A stretch of DNA of 64,000 nt. Source: JBDHDH01 sp039591615. Lineage in GTDB: Bacteria > Gemmatimonadota > Gemmatimonadetes > Gemmatimonadales > GWC2-71-9. Below the pieces are notes generated by a model, which did no database searches, was not told the DNA's origin, and saw only the letters and a program-made list of their open reading frames with translations. The translations under genes were made by a program, and so were the position numbers. The stretch is taken from the NCBI GenBank assembly GCA_039591615.1, contig JBDHDH010000005.1, positions 7,348-71,347 of the forward strand. Direction: 5' to 3'. Shown here piece by piece: positions 42,739-51,262 of the stretch; position 1 is the first letter of the stretch; every line of letters begins with the position of its first letter.

Positions 42739-44868
42739 ATGACCGCCGTTGCGAAGTACGTCGAAGAGGGCATCGCCTGGCTCGAGATTGATCTCCCAGG
42801 CGAGCCAGTGAACAAGATCACCCGGGGCGTCCGGGACGAGCTCGCTCCTCTGCTGGACGGACTGCGATCCGATGACACGATTCGGGCCGCCGTGCTCATT
42901 AGCGCTAAGTCGGGGAGCTTCATCGCGGGGGCTGACATCGACGAGTTCGTCGCCTTGAAATCGCGGGACGAGGCTCTGAGCCTCGTGACCCTCGGACAAG
43001 CACTGCTCACAAAGCTCACCAGTCTCGGCAAACCAGTGGTCGCGGCCGTCGACGGCGCGTGTTTAGGTGGTGGTCTCGAGACTGCCCTGGCATGTACCTA
43101 CCGCATCGCCACCGACGACCCCAAGACCAGGATCGGGCTCCCGGAGGTTCAGTTGGGCATCCTGCCCGCAGCGGGGGGATGTCAGCGGCTGCCTCGGCTG
43201 ATCGGTCTGCGTCGCGCCCTCGATCTCATCTTGACGGGAAAGCAGCTCCCCGGTAAGCGAGCTCATCGGGCGGGCATGGTGGACGAATTGGTGCATCCGG
43301 CGATCCTCCGCCCCGCAGCGCGGAAGGCTGCGCTGCGCCTCGCCGAGGGATGGCGACCCCGGCGGGGTCGTGGGGGGATCACGGAGCTGGCTCTCGAGAA
43401 GAATCCGGTCGGTCGCAAGGTGGTATTCAAGACTGCACGCAAGCAGGTGCTCAAGCGAACCGGTGGACACTATCCGGCACCGCTCGCCGCGCTTAGGGCC
43501 GTCGAACACGGGCTGACCCACGGCATCTCAGCCGGTCTCGATATGGAAGCGGCCGAATTCGCCGAGTTGGCTGTTGGCGACGTGTCGCGAAAGTTGGTAC
43601 AGATCTTCTTCGCGACGACGGCACTGAAGAAAGATCCCGGCGTCGAAGGGGAAGCCCCACACCCCAAGGTGGTCGACAACCTGGCGATTATTGGAGCGGG
43701 GTTCATGGGTGCCGGGATCGGCGGAGTAGCGGTCTCGCAGGCCGGCGTCGACGTCCGATTCCGTGATACCGATCTCCGAGCAGTCGGCCGTGGCGTGAGA
43801 GCGGCTCGCAGAATCCTCGAGAACCGCCTCAAGCGCCGCCGAATCACGAAGCCTGAGTACCGTCGGCTCGTGCGCCTCCTGTCGGGAGGTACCGATTGGG
43901 CGGGATTCCGTCGCGCTGATCTGCTAATCGAGGCGGTGTTCGAAGACCTCGAAATCAAGCGTCAGGTCTTGCGTGAAGCGGAGCGCTGGGCGCGCGAAGA
44001 CAGCGTGCTAGCGTCGAACACCAGCACTATCCCCATCGCCCGGATTGCAGAGGCCCTCAGCCGTCCCGAACGCGTGATCGGCATGCACTTCTTTTCGCCG
44101 GTGGAGAAGATGCCGCTGCTCGAGGTCATCGTGACGGACCAGACGACGCCGTTGGTGACTGTCACGGCTGTCGCGTTCGGCCGGGCCATGGGAAAGACGG
44201 TGATCGTCGTGCGGGATTGCCCCGGATTCTGGGTCAATCGGATCCTCGCGCCGTATATGAACGAAGCGGGACGACTGCTCGAGGAGGGTGTGACCATTGA
44301 GACCATCGATGGCGCCATGACGAAATTCGGCTTTCCGGTGGGTCCGATCACCCTGCTCGATGAGGTGGGACTCGACGTTGCCCAAAAGGCCTCCGGCGTG
44401 CTGCATGAAGCGTTCGGTCCCAGGCTGCGGCCGATGGAGGGACTCCACCGCATGACGGACGACGGCCGGCTCGGACGCAAGAATGGACGGGGCTTCTACC
44501 GCTATGAACAAGGAAAGAAGCGGGGCGTAGATGAAGCCGTTTACGAAATCATCGGTGCCGCGCCGGACCCGGAGGTCCCAAGCCAAGATATTGTGAAACG
44601 GCTGATCTACGCGATGCTCAACGAGGCCGCTCGCGCGTTAGCGGAGGGAGTCGTTCGATCTCCCAGGGACGGGGATATCGGTGCGATCTTCGGCATCGGG
44701 TTCCCGCCATTCCGCGGCGGGCCACTTCGGTATCTCGACGATATTGGTGCTGCGAAGACGGTGGAGACCCTCGACCAGTTGGCGACACGCTACGGCGATC
44801 GGTTCGCGGCTGCCCCCGTACTCCGACAACTCGCGGAACGGGGTGGTCAGTTCCATCCCGAGACCTGA
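42739..44868 (+). CDS. Multifunctional enoyl-CoA hydratase/3-hydroxyacyl-CoA dehydrogenase (FadJ-like)
   Basis: About 709 residues. The N-terminal crotonase domain (1-190) has SGSFIAGADIDEF, GACLGGGLETALAC and GLPEVQLGILPAAGG with the catalytic Glu. The NAD-binding domain starts near residue 313 (NLAIIGAGFMGAGIGGVA). IGMHFFSPVEKMPLLEVI and the C-terminal domain follow. It does the hydration and dehydrogenation steps of beta-oxidation with the upstream thiolase. The frame is open upstream inside the thiolase gene, but ATG at 42739 is the natural start. Confidence 0.94.
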   Translation: MTAVAKYVEEGIAWLEIDLPGEPVNKITRGVRDELAPLLDGLRSDDTIRAAVLISAKSGSFIAGADIDEFVALKSRDEALSLVTLGQALLTKLTSLGKPVVAAVDGACLGGGLETALACTYRIATDDPKTRIGLPEVQLGILPAAGGCQRLPRLIGLRRALDLILTGKQLPGKRAHRAGMVDELVHPAILRPAARKAALRLAEGWRPRRGRGGITELALEKNPVGRKVVFKTARKQVLKRTGGHYPAPLAALRAVEHGLTHGISAGLDMEAAEFAELAVGDVSRKLVQIFFATTALKKDPGVEGEAPHPKVVDNLAIIGAGFMGAGIGGVAVSQAGVDVRFRDTDLRAVGRGVRAARRILENRLKRRRITKPEYRRLVRLLSGGTDWAGFRRADLLIEAVFEDLEIKRQVLREAERWAREDSVLASNTSTIPIARIAEALSRPERVIGMHFFSPVEKMPLLEVIVTDQTTPLVTVTAVAFGRAMGKTVIVVRDCPGFWVNRILAPYMNEAGRLLEEGVTIETIDGAMTKFGFPVGPITLLDEVGLDVAQKASGVLHEAFGPRLRPMEGLHRMTDDGRLGRKNGRGFYRYEQGKKRGVDEAVYEIIGAAPDPEVPSQDIVKRLIYAMLNEAARALAEGVVRSPRDGDIGAIFGIGFPPFRGGPLRYLDDIGAAKTVETLDQLATRYGDRFAAAPVLRQLAERGGQFHPET

Positions 44869-44885
44869 ACGAGTTCCAGCCTGAC

Positions 44886-45821
44886 ATGTTGCGCCGTGCA
44901 TTCCTCTGGCTGAGTGAGCGACGCGGCATCTTCGATCTTGTCAAACGCAACGGTTTCGCACGGAGAATCGCGTCGCGGTTCGTGGCTGGCGAGACCGTGG
45001 AAAGTGCCATCGTGGTCAGTCGGGCGCTCAACGCGGCCGGGATCAGGGTGAGCCTCGACCTACTGGGCGAGAGCGTTACGAATGCGGCCGAGACACGGCG
45101 CGCTCGCGATGAGGTACGGGAGACCATTGACGCCATCACCGATGCCGGAGTCAAAGGTGGGGTCTCGGTGAAACTCACTCAGCTTGGTCTCGACATCGAC
45201 CGGACCCTGTGTCTCGAAAACGTCCGTACGATTCTCCGGCACGCGCGGGAGCGGGAGGTCTTCATCCGGATCGATATGGAGAGCTCGGATTACACGGAGC
45301 GTACGCTCCGCATGTTTTTCGATCACCTTCAACCTGAGTTCCACGGTCGAACAGGAGTCGTCATTCAGAGCTATCTCCACCGCTCGGATAGGGATGTCGA
45401 GAAACTCGTCGAGCGCGGTGCGAGCGTGAGACTCTGCAAGGGCGCGTACGCGGAGCCTCCGTCGGTCGCGTTCCAAGCACGTAGGGAGGTGAACGCGTCG
45501 TTCGTTCGCCTCATGGAGCGCTTGCTGCTTGGAGGCCACTACCCCGCCATCGCTACTCACGATGAGGCGTTGGTCGGCCATGCCGTGGATTTTGCCTCCC
45601 GCCACAACCTCGCCAGCGATCAATTCGAGTTTCAGCTCCTGTACGGCGTTCGCCGCGACCTCCAGAATCGGTTGCAGCGGGAAGGCTTCAACGTGCGAGT
45701 CTACATCCCGTTTGGAACGGCCTGGTACCCCTATCTCATGCGACGTTTGGCCGAACGACCTGCCAACACGGCGTTCATGTTGCGTAGTCTGGTGAAAGAA
45801 GCCGTCGCCCGAGGACGATGA
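44886..45821 (+). CDS. Proline dehydrogenase
   Basis: A 311-residue monofunctional PRODH with a beta8-alpha8 barrel: GVSVKLTQLGLDID, FIRIDMESSDYTERTL, VIQSYLHRSDRD, VRLCKGAYAEPP and the C-terminal LLYGVRRDLQ and YIPFGTAWYPYLMRRLAER. It oxidises proline to pyrroline-5-carboxylate with FAD. The partner P5C dehydrogenase is not in the window. It starts 17 bp after the FadJ-type gene and overlaps the next gene by 4 bp. Confidence 0.94.
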   Translation: MLRRAFLWLSERRGIFDLVKRNGFARRIASRFVAGETVESAIVVSRALNAAGIRVSLDLLGESVTNAAETRRARDEVRETIDAITDAGVKGGVSVKLTQLGLDIDRTLCLENVRTILRHAREREVFIRIDMESSDYTERTLRMFFDHLQPEFHGRTGVVIQSYLHRSDRDVEKLVERGASVRLCKGAYAEPPSVAFQARREVNASFVRLMERLLLGGHYPAIATHDEALVGHAVDFASRHNLASDQFEFQLLYGVRRDLQNRLQREGFNVRVYIPFGTAWYPYLMRRLAERPANTAFMLRSLVKEAVARGR

Positions 45822-46141
45822 TGGACGACGCCACATTCGGCGGGTATCTCGAGGTGCACGATCGTCCTCCGGCCTTCGAAGGTGCGGACGGCGCTGCCTA
45901 TTCAGCGGACGTCTACGTCGACGATGAGCCTGATACCAGGGGCCGCTACGGCGGTGCAATTCTCTTCGTGCGTTGGTCACCAGATGGGACACGGCCCACG
46001 GGGCACGTAGAGACTCCCTACCTCGGCTTCGGCGCCACGCCCGGCGAGGCTAGCGCTGTGGTTCGAGCCCTCTCCCTCCATGAGGTCAAGGATCACCTCG
46101 ATCGTGCCATTCGTGCGAGACGGGAGGATCCCACCTGGTAG
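45818..46141 (+). CDS. Hypothetical protein after proline dehydrogenase
   Basis: A 107-residue acidic protein with no recognised domain. It has blocks such as GGYLEVHDRPPAFEGADGAA, SADVYVDDEPD and YLGFGATPGEASAVVRALSL, and ends with a helix of alternating charge. The ATGA overlap with the PRODH gene indicates co-translation, so it may aid that enzyme, but nothing in the sequence shows how. Confidence 0.65.
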   Translation: MMDDATFGGYLEVHDRPPAFEGADGAAYSADVYVDDEPDTRGRYGGAILFVRWSPDGTRPTGHVETPYLGFGATPGEASAVVRALSLHEVKDHLDRAIRARREDPTW

Positions 46142-46158
46142 TCGCGCGTCGCGGAGCC

Positions 46159-47049
46159 GTGCTATCCAAGGTGGGCGGCCGGTATCGGGTTTTTGTCGGG
46201 GGCGACACCGTCGTTGCGTCGTTGCGCGGTCGGTTGAAGCAGGCCTCGCGTGACCGAATCCTCGTGGGTGATTCGGTCACCCTCGACGTGCACGAGGACG
46301 GATCCATTACCATCGAGGGTGTCGAGCCTCGAACGTCGATCCTCAAGCGACGCAATCCTGGCAAGTCCGTCGGGGTGCGTGCCGTCGCCGCCAACATCGA
46401 GCAGATCGTGGTGGTGGGTGCTGCTCGACGCCCGGAGTGGCATCCCCATCTCATCGACCGGTTCGTGGCGGTGGCGGAGGCCAACCAATTGTCAGCCGTG
46501 ATCGTGATCAACAAATGCGATCTGGTCGAGGACTGCAACGAGAGTCTGCAACCATACCAGCTGGCTGGGTACTCCGTTCTCGCGACGAGCGTACCCCGGC
46601 GGTCAGGCTTGGAAACACTCCGTGCGCAGCTCGCCGGACGGATCTCACTCTTCACGGGACCGACTGGAGTGGGCAAGTCCAGCTTGCTGAATGCGCTCCA
46701 ACCTGGCCTTCGGTTGCGCACCGGGGAGGTGAGTGAGAGGGCGCAGGTAGGTCGGCACACGACCGTGGCAGCGGAAATGTACCCCTTCGGCAATGCGGGT
46801 TTCGTGGTTGACACACCAGGCCTTCGGGATGTCGGACTGTGGGGGCTGGAGCCTCAGGAGGTCGAAGCCGCTTTCCCCGAGATTCGGCGCACCGGCTCCG
46901 AATGCAGGTTCCATGACTGCCGTCACCGCGGAGAACCTGGCTGCGTGGTTGCCCAAGCGGTGGAACGAGGGCGAATAGCCCCGAGCCGCCTGGAATCGTT
47001 CCACGCTCTCTTGGACGAAGCCATCCGCGCAGCGAGACCGTGGGCGTAA
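46159..47049 (+). CDS. rsgA: Ribosome small subunit-dependent GTPase RsgA
   Basis: A 296-residue circularly permuted GTPase that matures the 30S subunit. An N-terminal OB fold (to about residue 65) precedes the permuted G motifs: G4 in VINKCDLVED, G1 in TGPTGVGKSSLLN, and G3 in VDTPGLRDVG. The C-terminal zinc knuckle is CRFHDCRHRGEPGC. The start is GTG at 46159; no RBS is clear. Confidence 0.95.
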   Translation: MLSKVGGRYRVFVGGDTVVASLRGRLKQASRDRILVGDSVTLDVHEDGSITIEGVEPRTSILKRRNPGKSVGVRAVAANIEQIVVVGAARRPEWHPHLIDRFVAVAEANQLSAVIVINKCDLVEDCNESLQPYQLAGYSVLATSVPRRSGLETLRAQLAGRISLFTGPTGVGKSSLLNALQPGLRLRTGEVSERAQVGRHTTVAAEMYPFGNAGFVVDTPGLRDVGLWGLEPQEVEAAFPEIRRTGSECRFHDCRHRGEPGCVVAQAVERGRIAPSRLESFHALLDEAIRAARPWA

Positions 47050-47059
47050 CGGTGCCGTA

Positions 47060-48313
47060 ATGCCGGTCGCCGAGAGCCAAGGCGCGCCGTCGCTGGTGCG
47101 TCCGTTCCGTGGGGAACAGTACCGTGCCACTGACACGCTCTCTCGGCTCATCGCGCCTCCCTACGACGTGATCGGGCGAGAGAAACGGAAACAACTGGCT
47201 GCTCGCAGCGAGCACAACATTGTTCATCTGCTGCTGCCCGAGGGTGGTGAAGGTCGCTACGATCGGGCAGCCAGGTCGCTGGAGGCCTGGCGCAACGCCG
47301 GGATCCTAGAGCGGGCTCGAAACCCCGGCATCGCGGTCATCCGCCAATCCTTCCGACACTCCGACGGGATCACACGACACCGCACCGGCCTGATCGGGGC
47401 TGTCGCCGTCGAGCCGTTCGCTGCTGGCCGTGTCAAGCCGCATGAAAAGACGCATGCCAAACCCAAAGCCGATCGGCTGGCCCTGCTTCGCACTACTCGG
47501 ACGGTGTTCGACGCACTCTTCATGCTCGCCCGGGACGAGAGCGGCGATCTGCAGAGCTGGCTGGCTGATGTGACCACGTCTCGTCCGTCGGCGCGTGCCG
47601 ACCTCGACGGCGTGTCCGTCGAGCTCTGGATGACCGCCGGCGAGCCCGGGGAGCCGATCGCGGCTGCCGCCAACCAGGAAGCGCTCTACATCGCCGACGG
47701 ACACCACCGGTACGAAACCGCCATCGCATTTCAAAGAGCTTCTCCCCAAGCGGATCGAACACTCTCCCTGATCGTCCCCTTGGGCGATCCTGGGCTGGTT
47801 GTCCTGCCGACGCATCGAGTGGTCCATGGCCATCCGATTCGGCATGAGGCGCTCTTGGACCACCTGCGTGAGCGTTTTCAGGTACGGGAGGTTCCTGCGG
47901 AGGATGATTTCGTTCGGTTACTCGAGGGGACAAAGAGCCAAGGGACGTTGTGTGCGTTGGTGTTGTCGGGCCGCGTCTATCTGCTCCTTCGTAAGGGGGG
48001 CGCGTCTCTGGGTGAGCGCCTCACGGGTGATCATCCTGCGGTTGCGAGCCTCGACGTGACTCGAGCCGATGCTTTGGTCGTGAGGCCTGCCCTGGAGGCG
48101 GCTGGCGAAGCGGCCCGGGTCTCCTACACGGCGGACGTGGGGGAGCTGCTCCGCACAATTGCGGGTGGCGAGGCCGTCGCTGGGATCGTCCTCACCCCCC
48201 CCAGCGTGGAGGAGGTGTTAACGGTGGCGGACGCAGGTGCGACCATGCCCCAAAAGTCGACGTACTTCGTTCCGAAGGTGCCCAGCGGACTCGTCCTGCT
48301 GCCCCTCGACTGA
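47060..48313 (+). CDS. DUF1015 family protein
   Basis: A 417-residue member of the DUF1015 (YbbC-like 'HTH/SpoOJ-associated') family. It starts with VRPFRGEQYRATDTLSRLIA and PPYDVIGREKR, then HNIVHLLLPEGGE, then KPHEKTHAKPKADRL and ALYIADGHHRYETAIAF. The function of the family is unknown; it is widespread and soluble. It follows rsgA by 10 bp. Confidence 0.88.
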   Translation: MPVAESQGAPSLVRPFRGEQYRATDTLSRLIAPPYDVIGREKRKQLAARSEHNIVHLLLPEGGEGRYDRAARSLEAWRNAGILERARNPGIAVIRQSFRHSDGITRHRTGLIGAVAVEPFAAGRVKPHEKTHAKPKADRLALLRTTRTVFDALFMLARDESGDLQSWLADVTTSRPSARADLDGVSVELWMTAGEPGEPIAAAANQEALYIADGHHRYETAIAFQRASPQADRTLSLIVPLGDPGLVVLPTHRVVHGHPIRHEALLDHLRERFQVREVPAEDDFVRLLEGTKSQGTLCALVLSGRVYLLLRKGGASLGERLTGDHPAVASLDVTRADALVVRPALEAAGEAARVSYTADVGELLRTIAGGEAVAGIVLTPPSVEEVLTVADAGATMPQKSTYFVPKVPSGLVLLPLD

Positions 48314-48334
48314 GCTCCGCCGGTCTGAGGAAAC

Positions 48335-48646
48335 CTACTTGCCTATCTCCCGCACAGCTTGACGCAATCGGGCCCAGACATGGACGGCATATCGCAGAAA
48401 GTTTTCGCGTTGAAGGGGCCGTGTCCGGAGGTAGTCCCACGCGGCACGGCCGCCCTTGTGCGTATTGCACCTGGTGCACGCGGACACGAGATTTCCCGGC
48501 GAATGGTCGCCCCGTTTGACTCGCGGCTGAACATGATCCACCGTGAGTTCACGGTCCGGAAACACTTGGCCGCAATAGACGCACCGATACCCGTCTCGTG
48601 CAAAGATCGCGTTCCGTCGCTGTCGGGCACGTTGAGACGAGGCCAT
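48335..48646 (-). CDS. HNH endonuclease family protein
   Basis: A 103-residue HNH protein. The zinc/HNH core is CVYCGQVFPDRELTVDH, then SPGNLVSACTRCNTHKGGR, with two CxxC pairs and the catalytic DH. Stand-alone HNH proteins of this size and type are common in bacterial chromosomes, and a repair or nuclease role is presumed. No mobile element or intron is seen around it. ATG at 48646 matches the domain; the longer frame upstream is not needed. Confidence 0.85.
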   Translation of the reverse strand: MASSQRARQRRNAIFARDGYRCVYCGQVFPDRELTVDHVQPRVKRGDHSPGNLVSACTRCNTHKGGRAAWDYLRTRPLQRENFLRYAVHVWARLRQAVREIGK

Positions 48647-48675
48647 GGTTGAAACCTTCAACGTGATGAGTACTG

Positions 48676-48921
48676 ATGCCACCCCGCTCCAGAGACAGAA
48701 TACTCGCCAATCTCGAGTCCATCTACCGCGAGGCTTACGACCGAGCAAAAACCACAGGCGACGGGGAGCGCATGTTAGACCTCGATGCCTCGTACCAACG
48801 GGAGCAACTCATCCTGGAAGTGCTCCTGGACGTACGGGACGCTCTCCTTGGGCGGGCACCGGCAGGGAAGTCAGCCCTGGAGAAGATCGAGACGCTGCGG
48901 CGGCTCACGCGGCTGAAATGA
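48676..48921 (+). CDS. Small hypothetical protein, mostly helical
   Basis: An 81-residue acidic/basic protein with likely helices throughout (ILANLESIYREAYDRAKTTG, then QREQLILEVLLDVRDALLG, then KIETLRRLTRLK). No known domain. It is divergent from the HNH gene, with a 29-bp gap. Codon use resembles real genes rather than a shadow frame, but support is modest. Confidence 0.5.
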   Translation: MPPRSRDRILANLESIYREAYDRAKTTGDGERMLDLDASYQREQLILEVLLDVRDALLGRAPAGKSALEKIETLRRLTRLK

Positions 48922-49033
48922 AAAAAGCGCGATGCGAACGCAGGTCGTGTCGAGCGCTGGGTGGGCGCGACAGACGTTCAATGTAAGTGGCAGTTCTCCG
49001 ACCAAAGCGGTGTGATCCGTGTCACGTCGCCTT

Positions 49034-49054
49034 GGTCCGTGCTGGGTGCGGACC
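49034..49054. promoter_or_regulatory. Inverted repeat upstream of the E1 gene
   Basis: GGTCCG, a 9-nt loop, CGGACC: a perfect 6-bp repeat about 27 bp upstream of the E1 -10 hexamer. It could be an operator or the terminator of the small gene before it. It lies in a 174-bp gap that is otherwise empty. Confidence 0.3.
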
Positions 49055-49080
49055 TTGCTGGCCTCACTATCGAACCCCGC

Positions 49081-49086
49081 TATCTT
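49081..49086 (+). promoter_or_regulatory. -10 hexamer of a probably leaderless E1 promoter
   Basis: TATCTT ends 9 nt before the ATG at 49096, with no Shine-Dalgarno in between. Confidence 0.4.
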
Positions 49087-49095
49087 TAGGCCACT

Positions 49096-51240
49096 ATGGC
49101 TACGCAAGCGAGATCGAAAGCGGTCCGACGGACCAAGCATTCACCGGCGACGCAGCTTGGCAAGGACGAGTTGCTCGATATGTACCGCGTCATGCTGACC
49201 TCCCGTCGATTGGACGACAAAGAGATACAGCTCAAACGGCAAAACAAGATCTTCTTTCAGATTTCGGGCGCTGGACACGAGGCGGTCCTAGTGGCTGCTG
49301 CAAGAGTGCTGAAGCCCGGCCACGACTGGTTCTATACGTATTATCGTGACCGCGCCCTCTGCCTGGCCTTGGGAATGACCCCCACGGAGATGCTCCTCTC
49401 AGCCGTCGCCGCCGTGGACGACCCCAATTCCGGCGGTCGGCAGATGCCTTCGCATTGGGGTCACAAGGAACTCAACATCGTGACCACGTCGAGCCCGACG
49501 GGGACGCAGTTCCTCAATGCCGTCGGCTGCGCCGAGGCCTGGCTCCGTTATCACCTCCTCCGCGATATCCCAGAAAGGGATGATCTGATCAAGAAGGACG
49601 AAGTCACGTTCTGTTCATCCGGGGAGGGAGCCACCAGCGAAGGAGAGTTCTGGGAGGCGCTCAACACCGCATCAAACCTGGAACTGCCCATTCTCTTCCT
49701 CATCGAGGACAATGGATACGCCATCTCGGTCCCGGCTGAGATACAGACGGCCGGTGGTTCGGTCTCGAAGCTGGTGGCCAACTTCCCGAACATGCTCGTC
49801 GAGGAGGTGGACGGCTGCGATCCGCTCGCCTCCTACGAAGTTCTATCCCGAGCGGTTGCTCACGTCCGCGCGCGGAAAGGGCCCGCCTTCGTTCACGCGC
49901 ACGTGATTCGACCATACTCACATTCGCTCTCGGACGATGAGGTGCACTACAGGCCGCCGGAGGAGCGTGAGGCGGAAGCGAAGCGCGATCCGTTAGTCAC
50001 GTTTCCAGCTAGGCTCATCGACGAGGGGCTCTCGACGGAAGGAGAGATCGAGGAGATCAAGGCTCAGGTCGATGAGGAGGTGGAGTTGGCCACCGAGGTG
50101 GCGTTGAGCTCACCCCAGCCCGCGCCAGATACCGTGTGCCTCCACGTGTACTCGCCCGCCGTAGATCCAAGCGCCGAGCAATTCGATACCGAAGACGACC
50201 CCCAGTTCAGTGGTGATCCCACCACGATGGTGGATCTGCTCAACAAGTGCCTAAGGGACGAGATGGAACGGAACCCCCGGATCGTGATTCTCGGCCAGGA
50301 TGTGGCCGATGCGTCACGGGAGAAACACCTCGAGGAGGTCAAGGGTAAAGGTGGGGTCTTCAAGGTCACCTGGGGGCTCCAGAAGCAGTTCGGTAGTGCG
50401 CGCGTGTACAACTCGCCGCTCGCCGAGGCCAACATCGTCGGCCGGGCAATCGGTCTCGCCACCCGCGGGATCAAGCCCGTCGTCGAGATCCAGTTCTTCG
50501 ATTACATTTGGCCGGCTTATCACCAGATCCGTAACGAGTTGGCGCTCATCCGGTGGCGGAGCAACGGCGATTTCAGCGCGCCGGCCGTCATTCGGGTCAC
50601 GTACGGCGGATATCTCAAGGGCGGTGCCATCTACCACTCCCAGACCGGCGCCGCCGTCTACACCGGGATCCCCGGTCTCCGCGTCGTGTGTCCCTCATCC
50701 GCCCTTGACGCGAACGGCCTCCTCAGAGCCGCGATTCGCTGCGAGGATCCCGTCATCTTCCTCGAGCACAAGCACCTCTACCGCCAGACCTACAACAAGG
50801 CACGGTATCCCGGACCGAACTTCATGGTCCCTTTCGGAAAGGCGAAAGTGGTGCGTGAAGGAACGGATCTGACGGTCATCACGTATGGGGCGGTGGTTCA
50901 GCGGTCGGTGCAGGCGGCCAAACAGGTAGAAGAATCCGACGGCGTCAGTGTCGAAGTCATCGATCTCCGGTCCCTGAATCCGGTGGACTGGGATGCGATC
51001 GGAGAGTCGGTGCGGAAGACAAACAAGGTCATCGTCGCCTACGAAGACTCGCTGTCGTGGGGGTACGGGGCGGAGATCGCCGCTCGGGTTGCGGACGAGC
51101 ACTTCACGTGGCTCGACGCGCCAGTGCGGCGAGTCGCATCGCTCGATACCTTCGTCGCGTATTCACCCGAGCTCGAAGAAGCAACTCTGCCGCAGATTGC
51201 GGGACTCGCGGATGCGATGCGGGAGATGGGGAACTTCTAG
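49096..51240 (+). CDS. 2-oxoacid dehydrogenase E1 component, alpha-beta fusion
   Basis: A 714-residue fusion of E1-alpha (1-360) and E1-beta (about 375-714). The thiamine-diphosphate motif is CSSGEGATSEGEFWEALN followed by LFLIEDNGYAIS. The beta half shows ILGQDVADASREKHLEEVKG, FGSARVYNSPLAEANIVG and PAYHQIRNELALIRWRS. Such fusions belong to branched-chain or pyruvate-type complexes; the substrate is not certain. E2 and E3 genes are absent from the window, so the gene is separated from its complex. Confidence 0.93.
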   Translation: MATQARSKAVRRTKHSPATQLGKDELLDMYRVMLTSRRLDDKEIQLKRQNKIFFQISGAGHEAVLVAAARVLKPGHDWFYTYYRDRALCLALGMTPTEMLLSAVAAVDDPNSGGRQMPSHWGHKELNIVTTSSPTGTQFLNAVGCAEAWLRYHLLRDIPERDDLIKKDEVTFCSSGEGATSEGEFWEALNTASNLELPILFLIEDNGYAISVPAEIQTAGGSVSKLVANFPNMLVEEVDGCDPLASYEVLSRAVAHVRARKGPAFVHAHVIRPYSHSLSDDEVHYRPPEEREAEAKRDPLVTFPARLIDEGLSTEGEIEEIKAQVDEEVELATEVALSSPQPAPDTVCLHVYSPAVDPSAEQFDTEDDPQFSGDPTTMVDLLNKCLRDEMERNPRIVILGQDVADASREKHLEEVKGKGGVFKVTWGLQKQFGSARVYNSPLAEANIVGRAIGLATRGIKPVVEIQFFDYIWPAYHQIRNELALIRWRSNGDFSAPAVIRVTYGGYLKGGAIYHSQTGAAVYTGIPGLRVVCPSSALDANGLLRAAIRCEDPVIFLEHKHLYRQTYNKARYPGPNFMVPFGKAKVVREGTDLTVITYGAVVQRSVQAAKQVEESDGVSVEVIDLRSLNPVDWDAIGESVRKTNKVIVAYEDSLSWGYGAEIAARVADEHFTWLDAPVRRVASLDTFVAYSPELEEATLPQIAGLADAMREMGNF

Positions 51241-51262
51241 GGGACGGTTCCGACGCCCGCGA

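Noticed and set aside
48335..48646. HNH gene as a sign of a group II intron, prophage or other mobile element
   Set aside because: No reverse transcriptase, integrase, repeats or phage genes are nearby; it is a small stand-alone HNH protein.
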